DNA of 64,000 nucleotides, from assembly GCF_007995085.1 (NCBI RefSeq), contig NZ_VOQS01000003.1, forward strand, positions 1 to 64,000, given 5' to 3'. Position 1 is the first letter of the stretch; each line of letters begins with the position of its first letter. Of the stretch, positions 15,723 to 23,427 are shown in pieces. A program made the translations under genes and the position numbers. Source of the stretch: Paraburkholderia azotifigens. Its GTDB lineage: Bacteria; Pseudomonadota; Gammaproteobacteria; Burkholderiales; Burkholderiaceae. The notes beneath the pieces were generated by a model that did not search any database, was not told the origin of the DNA, and was given only the letters and a program-made list of their open reading frames with translations.

Positions 15723-18179
15723 TCAGTTCGCGAGACGCAGCGTGAGACGGCGCCAGCCGTTCACGACCGTATCGCCCGTGACTGCGCCGTTCGTGCATGT
15801 CGCCGCGCGCGTGTCGGACGCGGGCACGCTGAGCTGCACTTCGCTTTGGTCGAACGGCATCTGCCCTTCGCGTTCGATCGAAATGCGCAGCGTGTTCGCG
15901 TCGCTGGCGATCGCGACGTTCCAGCGCCCTTGCGCGCCGTCGCGCCAGGCTTCCGTTTCGCCGTCGTCTTCGACGCAGCCGCCTTGCGCGGTCCCCGTGC
16001 CCTCGAACGGCACGGCCATGAACGCGCGTTCGTCGGCTGGTTGCGCGAAGTGCTGCTCGGCGATGTTCAGCGGAATCACGCTGCCCTCGCGCAGCAGCAT
16101 GACGGGCTGTTCGAACGGCACGGGTTGCGTGATGCCCTGTCCGCCGTCGAACACTTCGCCGCTCCAGTACGACGCCCAGCGCGCGCCAGCCGGCAGCCAG
16201 ACCTCGCGCTCGCGCTGCCCCTTCTCGACGACGGGCGCCACGAGCAGCGACGAACCGAGCATCATGTCGTCGCCGTCGACGAGGCAACGCGGATCGTTCG
16301 GAAACTCCGCGAACATGGGGCGCAGCACCGGCTCGTACGAGCGATGCGATTGCCATAGCAGTTCATACAGATACGGAATCAGCCGGTAACGCAGCTTGAT
16401 GAGGCCCGCGATCGTGCTGGTCGCTTCGGGATACATCCACGGTTCGTTGACAGTGCCGTCGTCGTTCCACGAATGGATGCTGAAACGCGGCAGGAAAATG
16501 CCGAACGCGACCCAGCGCAACAGCAGTTCCGGCTCGGGCGCCGGACCCGAAAATCCGCCGATGTCGTGGCCGCTGTTCGACACACCCGACATCGCGAGCC
16601 CGAGGCCCATTTTCAGGTTGTAGCGCAGCGTTTCCCACGACGTGTAATTGTCGCCCGACCACGTCTGCACATAGCGATGCATGCCGACGCCGCCCGAACG
16701 CGACACGAGGAACGGCCTCGTCTGCGGCGCATGCTCGCGTTGCGCGTCGCGTGAGGCGCGCATCATCAGCTGCGTTTGCAGCACCTTCGCCTGCTGCGCG
16801 GGGAACGGTTCGCCGAAGCCTTGCGCGATCGCGTCGGGTGTCCAGATTTCGAACTCGTTGTTGTCGTTCCACGTCGACGCCATGCCATAGCGCAGCAGGC
16901 TGTCCTTTACACGTGCTTTCCACCAGTCGATGGTCTTTGGATTCGTGAAGTCCAGATACGCGCCGACTTCGTCCCAGAACTGCACCCACGTCGGCTCGCC
17001 GTCGCGCGACTGGATCAGCAGCCCCGCTTTCGCAGCTTCGTCGAACGCGGGGTGATCCTGCAGCAGACATGGCTTGATGTTCGGGCACAGGCGCACGCCC
17101 TCGCGCAGATAGCCGTGCACGAACCCTTCGATGTCCGGGAATTTTTCGTGATTCCAGTTGAACACGTAACGCTTCGGTCCGATCGACGTATAGCCCGACG
17201 ACAGATGGAACGAATCGCACAACACGTCATGCTCGCGGCAACGCTCGATGAATTCGCCCATGCGGCGCTGCGCGTCGGGCGCGTCGGTGTAGCTCATCGT
17301 CGAGCCGGAATAGCCGAGGCCCCACTTCGGCATCAGCGCGGGCCGGCCCGTGAGCCACGTGAAGCGGCGCACGGCGTGCAGCGGCGTATCCGCCGACGCG
17401 ATGAAGTAGTAGTCGAGATCGCCATGCCCGGCGACGAAATGCCGGTAGTGGCCGTGATAGTTGTCCAGCTCGCGGCCCATGTCGAAACGGCAATCGGCGA
17501 GCGTGTCGTAGAAGAGACCAAAGCCCATCGAGGTCTGCGGCTGCCACGTCACGTAGAACGGGATGTGCTTGTAGAGCGGGTCCGTGTTACGCGCGCTGTA
17601 GCCCATCGCGTCGATGTTGCGCATTTCGTAGCTATGGTTCGCGCGATCCAGCGCGCCCGCGCGCTCGCCGAGACCTACGTACATTTCGCCGCGCTGCCGC
17701 TCGACATAGTGATAGACGCGCTCGTCCCACCAGCCGAAGTTGTACGCCTGCGTCTTGCGGTCGTTCATCACGTGATGCCACGCGCCGTCGCGCGCGATCT
17801 CCCACGAACAGAAGCCGCCGTCGAGCGCGACCGTCAGGCGCACCTTCGCCGTTTCGACGACGAGCCGCTCCGCGTCGCTGGTTGCGCTGAACGCGGCCGC
17901 TTCGAACCCGGTCAGGTCGCGCCGGTCACGGCCTTCGAGCGGCACGTCGTCCAGACCGGGCGCGATTGCCCACGTGCGCGGCCCGCGCACTTCGCCCTTC
18001 GGCAGCACGAGCACGCGGATGATGTCGTCGGCAAGCACGAACAGTTCGATCCGGGCGCCGTCGGCGGCGCACAGCACGACCGGTTTGCCCGCTTGTCCTG
18101 CGCCCGCTTGTCCTGCGCCCGCTTGCACGGCGCCAGGTTCGGAGACCGAAAAACGCGGTCGATTCTTCAGCGTAGCCAT
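15723..18179 (-). CDS. Glycoside hydrolase family 31 (alpha-glucosidase/alpha-xylosidase type)
   Basis: An 818-residue GH31 enzyme, no signal peptide, so cytoplasmic. The nucleophile region is TWNDNNEFEIW (the family's W-x-D-x-N-E), and the acid/base Asp is in TWSGDN. The RPFLVSRSGGVGMHRY strand and GHDIGGFSG segments are also typical. It should cleave alpha-linked glucose or xylose from oligosaccharides. An imperfect AGAGQ repeat near residues 20-30 comes from a 15-bp DNA duplication. It lies 32 bases after the MFS gene and before the porin. Confidence 0.9.
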   Translation of the reverse strand: MATLKNRPRFSVSEPGAVQAGAGQAGAGQAGKPVVLCAADGARIELFVLADDIIRVLVLPKGEVRGPRTWAIAPGLDDVPLEGRDRRDLTGFEAAAFSATSDAERLVVETAKVRLTVALDGGFCSWEIARDGAWHHVMNDRKTQAYNFGWWDERVYHYVERQRGEMYVGLGERAGALDRANHSYEMRNIDAMGYSARNTDPLYKHIPFYVTWQPQTSMGFGLFYDTLADCRFDMGRELDNYHGHYRHFVAGHGDLDYYFIASADTPLHAVRRFTWLTGRPALMPKWGLGYSGSTMSYTDAPDAQRRMGEFIERCREHDVLCDSFHLSSGYTSIGPKRYVFNWNHEKFPDIEGFVHGYLREGVRLCPNIKPCLLQDHPAFDEAAKAGLLIQSRDGEPTWVQFWDEVGAYLDFTNPKTIDWWKARVKDSLLRYGMASTWNDNNEFEIWTPDAIAQGFGEPFPAQQAKVLQTQLMMRASRDAQREHAPQTRPFLVSRSGGVGMHRYVQTWSGDNYTSWETLRYNLKMGLGLAMSGVSNSGHDIGGFSGPAPEPELLLRWVAFGIFLPRFSIHSWNDDGTVNEPWMYPEATSTIAGLIKLRYRLIPYLYELLWQSHRSYEPVLRPMFAEFPNDPRCLVDGDDMMLGSSLLVAPVVEKGQREREVWLPAGARWASYWSGEVFDGGQGITQPVPFEQPVMLLREGSVIPLNIAEQHFAQPADERAFMAVPFEGTGTAQGGCVEDDGETEAWRDGAQGRWNVAIASDANTLRISIEREGQMPFDQSEVQLSVPASDTRAATCTNGAVTGDTVVNGWRRLTLRLAN
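18091..18120. repeat. 15-bp tandem duplication inside the GH31 gene
   Basis: GCTTGTCCTGCGCCC occurs twice in direct tandem (18091-18105, 18106-18120), followed by a degenerate third copy. It is in frame and adds AGAGQ-type residues to the enzyme N-terminus ahead of the catalytic domain. Confidence 0.8.
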
Positions 18180-18211
18180 GATGTATTTCCAGTTCAGTCA
18201 GTTCAGTCAGT

Positions 18212-19519
18212 TCAGGCCGCGCTGCCCGCGCCTCTTCCGGCGCGTTGCAGACGGGCATCGCGCGTCACGCCGCGCATGAGGATGACGAGCAGCGTCGCGC
18301 CGATCAGGTCGAACGCGCCGAGCGCGCCGAACAGCGGCGTGTAGCCGATCTTGTCGGCGAGCGCGCCCACCATCAGCGAAAAGCCGAGTCCGCCGATCCA
18401 CGCCGCCATGCCCGCAAAACCGGCTGCCGTGCCGACCTCGCCTGGCTCGAAGACGTCGGCGGCGAGCGTATTGACGAGCGCGGAGATCATCTGGTGCGCA
18501 AAACCGCCGACGCAGAAGAGCGCGATGGCTTCGTACGGCGACGCGACCAGGCCGATGCACGCCGGTCCGATCATCATGAATGCGCCCAGCACGACGCCCG
18601 CGATGCGCGACCAGATCAGCGGCACGCGCAGCCGCTTCATCAAAAACGGCGACAGATAACCGCCGAACAGGCCGCCGAGGTCCGCGGCAAGGAACGGCAG
18701 CCATGCGAACAGCGCGATCTGCTTCAGATCCATATGACGCTCGGTGGCGAGATAGAGAGGAATCCAGAAGCTGAAGGTCTGCCAGGCCGGCTCGGCGAAA
18801 AAGCGCGCCTGCGCGATCGCCCAGAAACGGCGCGTGCCGAGCACTTCGCGGATGCGGCGCTTGTCCTGCGTAGAGGCGACGGTCGGCGTCTGCCCTTCCA
18901 TGATGGTCGTGCGCTCTTTCTCGCCGATGCGTTTGTGATCGGCGGGTGAGCGATAGAACACGTACCAGAGCGCCGCCCACACGAAACCCATCGCGCCCGT
19001 CACTGCGAACGCGCTCTGCCAGCCGTAGCGCAACGACAGAAACACGACTAGCGGCGGCGCGAACAGCGAACCGAGCGACGTGCCCGCGTTGAAATAGCCG
19101 ACGGCGACCGACTTCTCACGGTTCGGAAACCATTCGGCGACCACTTTCATGCCGGCGGGAATCGCGACCGCCTCCGACAAGCCCATCAGCCCCCGCAGCG
19201 CCGCGAGCGACAGCCAGCCGCTTGCCAGACCGTGCAGCATGCCCGTCGCCGACCACAGGCACGCGAACAGCGCGAAGCCGAGACGCAGACCGATCAGGTC
19301 GATCACCAGCCCGCAGATGGGCTGCATGATCGTGTAGCCGATCTGAAACGCGCCGACGACATACGAATACTGCTGCGTATTCATGTGCAGCAGCGTCTTC
19401 AGCTCCGGCGCCATGACGCCGAGCGCGTTGCGCGACAGGTAGTTCACGATCGTCCCGAGGCACACGAGCGCGATGATCCACCAGCGCAGGCCAATGATTG
19501 TTTTCAACTCTGTCTCCAT
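18212..19519 (-). CDS. MFS transporter (anion:cation symporter/hexuronate-like)
   Basis: A 435-residue major-facilitator permease with about 12 helices. NYLSRNALGVMAPELK after helix 1, GLSEAVAIPAGMKVVAEWFP in the helix 4-5 region and the FNAGTSLGSLFAPPLV segment are typical of the ACS family (hexuronate, glucarate, phthalate carriers). It is first gene of the MFS-GH31-porin operon and likely imports the oligosaccharide or its acid derivative. The ATG at 19519 is chosen from homology; an upstream in-frame ATG at 19609 adds 30 unrelated residues. Confidence 0.85.
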   Translation of the reverse strand: METELKTIIGLRWWIIALVCLGTIVNYLSRNALGVMAPELKTLLHMNTQQYSYVVGAFQIGYTIMQPICGLVIDLIGLRLGFALFACLWSATGMLHGLASGWLSLAALRGLMGLSEAVAIPAGMKVVAEWFPNREKSVAVGYFNAGTSLGSLFAPPLVVFLSLRYGWQSAFAVTGAMGFVWAALWYVFYRSPADHKRIGEKERTTIMEGQTPTVASTQDKRRIREVLGTRRFWAIAQARFFAEPAWQTFSFWIPLYLATERHMDLKQIALFAWLPFLAADLGGLFGGYLSPFLMKRLRVPLIWSRIAGVVLGAFMMIGPACIGLVASPYEAIALFCVGGFAHQMISALVNTLAADVFEPGEVGTAAGFAGMAAWIGGLGFSLMVGALADKIGYTPLFGALGAFDLIGATLLVILMRGVTRDARLQRAGRGAGSAA

Positions 19520-20250
19520 TCCTTTTACGGGCCGGGTCTGAGGCCGCCCGGCGTCGAAACCGATCAATGCGCGAATTCGAACATCGAAACGGCATTTATC
19601 ATCGGTCATCGTATCACTTGAACGTGCTTCGGATACCAGGGAAAACCATATCTCGCATCCGACAAACTGCCTGAAGAGCGAGTCGTAGCGCGGTCTTACG
19701 CGGCTCCCAGGCAGTTGTAGCGATGAATGACAAAGGCTCGAACGACCGATTCGCCATGTTCATTCGAACATCTATTTGTTCTCTTGCGCGCCGAATCGAA
19801 TATCGGCGTGCGGCTGAGCGCGCTTTCGATGCACTCTCCATCATGGCCCTCCGATTCGCGCGACGTCGAGCGTCCGCTATCGGGAGGAAACGCGGTGTGC
19901 ATCGTGGCGAAGAGTTCGCGTAAGCCGGCGGCATACGCACGTTCGCAGCGGGCGCGGGCGAGATGCCCTGCGCCAGCGAAGTTGGCATAAAAGCGGCGCA
20001 GTGGGCCGAAAAGCCGAGTGACACGAGAAGACGCGTCTGACGGAGAGCGCAGAGCAGCCGGAGGGCGCCCCAGTTCCCTACGTCCTCCGCTATGACCCGA
20101 TTGAAGTACGTCGTCGTACAAGTGAAAAACAAGAAAACCGAACCAAAACACGGCGAATACTTTCTTTTACCTTTCTTATTTCTTTCGAATTAGACTAGCG
20201 CCACCACCCAGAATACAACGGAGCGCTATATGGGGAACTTAGGAGGTTTC
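19520..20250. other. Long gene-free region between the sugar operon and the 26-codon gene
   Basis: About 730 bases without a supported gene. The overlapping open frames here have no recognisable homology and no good ribosome sites. It contains the operon's promoter region, a 6-bp-arm dyad ATGTTC-N4-GAACAT (19756-19771), and an AT- and pyrimidine-rich block (about 20150-20200) just before the small gene. Confidence 0.5.
19756..19771. promoter_or_regulatory. Dyad ATGTTC-N4-GAACAT
   Basis: Perfect 6-bp arms around ATTC, about 240 bases upstream of the MFS start. It resembles a regulator operator, but no cognate regulator gene is adjacent. Confidence 0.3.
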
Positions 20251-20331
20251 ATGCAAGGCGCAGTCGCATTGGGCGGCTGCATCGGACTGTTCACGACAAT
20301 CGTCTGTCTCGTCGAACTGTTCAGCGGCTGA
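20251..20331 (+). CDS. 26-residue hydrophobic peptide with its own terminator
   Basis: ATG at 20251 is preceded by TAGGAGGTTTC, an almost ideal ribosome site. It encodes 26 residues, MQGAVALGGCIGLF then TTIVCLVELFSG, a single potential transmembrane segment with one acidic residue and two Cys. An in-frame ATG at 20230 would add seven residues but lacks a ribosome site. A 12-bp intrinsic terminator follows 32 bases after the stop. Isolated by 730 bases upstream, it looks like a dedicated micro-gene. Family unknown; small membrane protein or type I toxin-like peptide are possible. Confidence 0.55.
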   Translation: MQGAVALGGCIGLFTTIVCLVELFSG

Positions 20332-20363
20332 TCTCAGATCGGGCGCGGGAGACCACGTAGCAA

Positions 20364-20398
20364 GAAGAGCCGTCGCGAGCCGACGGCTCTTCGGTTTT
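20364..20398 (+). terminator. Intrinsic terminator of the 26-codon gene
   Basis: Perfect 12-bp stem GAAGAGCCGTCG (20364-20375) with 20381-20392, five-base loop, followed by GGTTTT. Its T-run touches the stop codon of the convergent small gene at 20398. Confidence 0.85.
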
Positions 20399-20568
20399 CA
20401 CTCCTGCTCGACAGCGTGCGCTTCTTCCATCGTCGATGCCCGCACCCGCTCGGCGAAGCTCTCCAGCGCCGCCAGCGATCCATGCACGCTGTGATACTCC
20501 TGCCGCCCTATCCGGGCTTCGAGCACGACTGTCATACCTGCTTGCCGCGCTACATCGAGGATGTCCAT
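20398..20568 (-). CDS. Small conserved-looking hypothetical protein
   Basis: A 56-residue protein starting MDILDVARQAGMTVVLEAR, with a VHGSLAALESFAERVR helix and an acidic end. Not recognised by family. The ATG at 20568 has GTGGAGGTTGAG upstream, an excellent ribosome site, so I prefer it over the longer frame from 20613. It converges on the 26-codon gene and shares its terminator region. Confidence 0.6.
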   Translation of the reverse strand: MDILDVARQAGMTVVLEARIGRQEYHSVHGSLAALESFAERVRASTMEEAHAVEQE

Positions 20569-20825
20569 CTCAACCTCCACAATCCGTCTGATTCCTGAAT
20601 CGCCTGGGGCCACGCAATCGGGCTCCCCTTGATGACTATTCTATGAATCTCTCGTCCAGCATCAATGGCATGCGCGGGGAATCTATGTTCACGTGGATAC
20701 AACAATCGGCAGGCGGTGCTGGCACGAAAGTTACGCGCGCGACCGCGTGCCTGCAGGATTCCCGATGCCGCGCCCGCACAACGGGCCATCAAGGCCAGCG
20801 CGACCATCAGGTACGAGGAGACGCC

Positions 20826-21584
20826 ATGATCGTGTACAAGTTCGGAGACGCCTCGGGCGCGATGCCGCCCGATCTCAGTCCGTTCGTCGTCAAGCTCGAA
20901 ACGTGGCTAAGACTGTCGAACATTCCGTACGAAGGACGCATCGGCAATCTCAACGCGATGCCGAAAAAGAAGCTGCCTGTCGCAGAGATCGACGGCGTGA
21001 CCGTGTGCGAATCGTCCGCGATCATCGGCTATCTGCAAGCGCGCTACCCGCAGGCGCTGAACGACGCGCGGCTCGACCCGAAGCAACGCGCGCAAGCCGC
21101 CGCGATCAAGGCATTGCTGGAAACGCACCTCTATTTCGTGACCGTGTACTTCCGCTGGGCCGTCGACGCCAACATGGCGATCTACAAGCCGATCCTGACC
21201 GACTACGCGCAGCGCACCGCGCCTGCGCCCGCGCGGCCGCTGGTCGGCGCGCTCGCGCCGCTGCTGCTGCCCCTGATCCGCCGCAAGGTGCTGCGGCAGG
21301 TGTGGGAGCAAGGCACGGGACGGCATAGCTACGACGAAGTCGCGCGCATGGGCATCGACGGATGGCAGGCCGTCGCCGATCTGCTCGGCGACCAGCCCTT
21401 TCTGCTCGGCGACGAACCGGGCACGATCGACGCAACCGGCTTCGCGTGGATCCACACGACGGCCGTGCATCCGTTCGACAGCCCGGTGCGCGATTTCGTC
21501 TTGCAGCATCCGGCGCTGATGGCGTATCACGCGCGCATCGCCGCGCGTTGCTGGCCGGACCTGACGCGAGCCGCACGGCACTGA
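20826..21584 (+). CDS. Glutathione S-transferase family protein (FAX/metaxin-like)
   Basis: A 252-residue GST-fold protein. The N-terminal thioredoxin-like domain (about 1-80) has YKFGDASGAMPPDLSPFVVK, then KKLPVAEIDG and the CESSAIIGYL segment. The C-terminal helical domain runs to the end. The pattern fits the FAX/metaxin-like GST branch whose substrates are unknown. A GAGGAG box precedes the ATG. It is a single gene. Confidence 0.8.
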   Translation: MIVYKFGDASGAMPPDLSPFVVKLETWLRLSNIPYEGRIGNLNAMPKKKLPVAEIDGVTVCESSAIIGYLQARYPQALNDARLDPKQRAQAAAIKALLETHLYFVTVYFRWAVDANMAIYKPILTDYAQRTAPAPARPLVGALAPLLLPLIRRKVLRQVWEQGTGRHSYDEVARMGIDGWQAVADLLGDQPFLLGDEPGTIDATGFAWIHTTAVHPFDSPVRDFVLQHPALMAYHARIAARCWPDLTRAARH

Positions 21585-21725
21585 ATCCACGGCGCAGCGC
21601 TCACGCACTGTCCGACAGGTTCCTTACGGCTGGCCTGATCGGCAAACGGCCAATTGTCCATTTCGCCCGACGCGTCCAGCGGCGACAATCGTTAGCTCAC
21701 TTCGTCAACGGGACGCGCCCACTCC

Positions 21726-22364
21726 ATGACCAGCCTGCCGATCCTTTCCGCCAACGTCCTGATCGCCTACTCGGCGTATTTCCTCGGCACGGCGAGCCCC
21801 GGTCCGAGCAATCTCGCCATCATGTCGATCGCGAGCACGGACGGACGCAAGGCCGCGTTCTCCTTTGCGGCGGGCGTCGTGTGCGGCTCGTTCTTCTGGG
21901 CGATGCTGGCGGCGCTCGGTCTGTCGGCGGCGCTGCTGGCGTTTTCGGGGCTGATGGTCGGCCTGAAGATTTTCGGCGGATGTTATCTGCTGTGGCTCGC
22001 GTTCAAGTCGGGCCGCTCGGCGCTGCAAGCGCGCGCCGCGCAGACGCGGGAAGCGGGCGCGCCGCTGTCGTTGCGGCGCATCTACACGCGCGGCCTGCTG
22101 ATGCATCTGACGAACCCGAAGGCGATTCTCGTGTGGATTTCGGTCGTGGCGCTCGCGTCGCCGGCGAATGGCGGCGCGCCGCATATGCTGACCACCGTCG
22201 CCGGCTGCCTCGCGATCGGCATGCTGGTGTTCGGCAGCTACGCCGCGCTTTTCTCGACCCCCGTCGCGCGCCGCGTGTATCTGTCGATTCGCCGCTGGCT
22301 CGACGGCGGTCTGGCCGTCGTGTTCGGACTCGCGGGTCTCAAACTGCTGACGTCGCGCGCCTGA
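21726..22364 (+). CDS. LysE/RhtB-family amino-acid exporter
   Basis: A 212-residue inner-membrane protein with about six helices. The family signature is clear: GTASPGPSNLAIMSIASTDGRKAA near residues 20-43 (shortened: ASPGPSNLAIM) and HLTNPKAILVW near 124-134. It exports amino acids such as threonine or homoserine derivatives; substrate unassigned. It converges on the GH114 gene. Confidence 0.88.
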   Translation: MTSLPILSANVLIAYSAYFLGTASPGPSNLAIMSIASTDGRKAAFSFAAGVVCGSFFWAMLAALGLSAALLAFSGLMVGLKIFGGCYLLWLAFKSGRSALQARAAQTREAGAPLSLRRIYTRGLLMHLTNPKAILVWISVVALASPANGGAPHMLTTVAGCLAIGMLVFGSYAALFSTPVARRVYLSIRRWLDGGLAVVFGLAGLKLLTSRA

Positions 22365-22385
22365 TCGTCGGGCCTGCACGGGCAC

Positions 22386-23339
22386 CTACTTCTCCCAGTA
22401 ACACACGACGCCCTGCCGCGCGCTCGCATCCGACGCATACGGCACGAAGCCTTTCGCGCGGCTGCGCGCGAACGCGCGGCGCGCTTTCGCCGCCGCCTCG
22501 CAACCGCCGACGTAATCGAGCGTCGCGATCCAGAACGCGTGCCCATTCGGCCTGAGCGCCAGCGCCTGCCACGCTGCCAGTTCCGCTTCGACCGACGCGT
22601 CGTACTTCGGCGCATACACCTCCTCGTGCGCGATGCCGTCGAGCAGCGACGCAAACGCGACGCCGCCCGTCGAGCCTTCGCGCGTCGTGCGGCCGGTCGC
22701 GTTCTGCATCACGAAAACGAGCGTTGGATATTTCTCGCGCAGCTTGCGCACGAGATCGAGACCGCCTTGCACGCACGCCGCGTCGCACGGACCGTTGCGG
22801 GTCGACGTGCCATGCTCGACGATTTCGAGGTTGTCGAGATAGAAACCGTCCGCGCCTTGCGCGACAAGCCGCGGCGCGACGTAATCGACAATGAGCCGCT
22901 GGTAATCCGCGTTCGACAGGTTCATCCACGTCTCCTGCCGGTAGCCGCGATACGTGCCCGCATGGGCCGCCGTGTTCGCCTCGCAAGATACGAAGCCGTC
23001 CGGCACATCGCGCCAGTACGAGCGATACGTCTCACATGATCCGAGATTCAGGTAGCTCAGCACGACGTTGCGGCCGCCGTTCTTGAGCGCGGCGACTTCA
23101 GCGGGCGTGAAGTTGTCCGAGTCGGGATCGAGATCGACGTCGATCACGCGAAACGTCGACGCGGCGCGCGCCAGGCCGCCGATTCCCGCCGCGTCGCCGT
23201 AGTACGACATCCACGGTGACGCTTCGAAGACACGCGTCGCGACGGCGGCCGTCTGATCTGCAGCGTGCGCGCCCGTCAGCGTAAGCGACAACATGCATGT
23301 CGCGAGCACACGCGCGCCTTCGAATACGTGCTTCAGCAT
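22386..23339 (-). CDS. Secreted GH114-type glycosidase (endo-alpha-1,4-polygalactosaminidase-like)
   Basis: A 317-residue secreted protein: signal peptide about 1-26 (ending GAHA), then a TIM-barrel GH114 domain with VIDVDLDPD, VVLSYLNLGSCETYR and the GADGFYLDNLEIVE strand bearing conserved acids. GH114 enzymes cut galactosaminogalactan-type polymers, and the domain also occurs in PelA. It lies 88 bases after the GGDEF-EAL gene on the same strand, a hint of biofilm-matrix remodelling. The ATG at 23339 is preferred over the GTG at 23348. Confidence 0.8.
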   Translation of the reverse strand: MLKHVFEGARVLATCMLSLTLTGAHAADQTAAVATRVFEASPWMSYYGDAAGIGGLARAASTFRVIDVDLDPDSDNFTPAEVAALKNGGRNVVLSYLNLGSCETYRSYWRDVPDGFVSCEANTAAHAGTYRGYRQETWMNLSNADYQRLIVDYVAPRLVAQGADGFYLDNLEIVEHGTSTRNGPCDAACVQGGLDLVRKLREKYPTLVFVMQNATGRTTREGSTGGVAFASLLDGIAHEEVYAPKYDASVEAELAAWQALALRPNGHAFWIATLDYVGGCEAAAKARRAFARSRAKGFVPYASDASARQGVVCYWEK

Positions 23340-23427
23340 GCTGTCCACTCGTCGTACGCAGGAAAAAACGAGCGCCAGTGTACCTGCGCCGCGTGACCGG
23401 ACAGTAATCGGCTCAACGCGCCGAGAA

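Noticed and set aside
19614..20132. A 172-codon leftward frame between the MFS gene and the 26-codon gene
   Set aside because: No ribosome site, no homology recognised, and other frames over the same stretch are equally long. I treat the region as non-coding.
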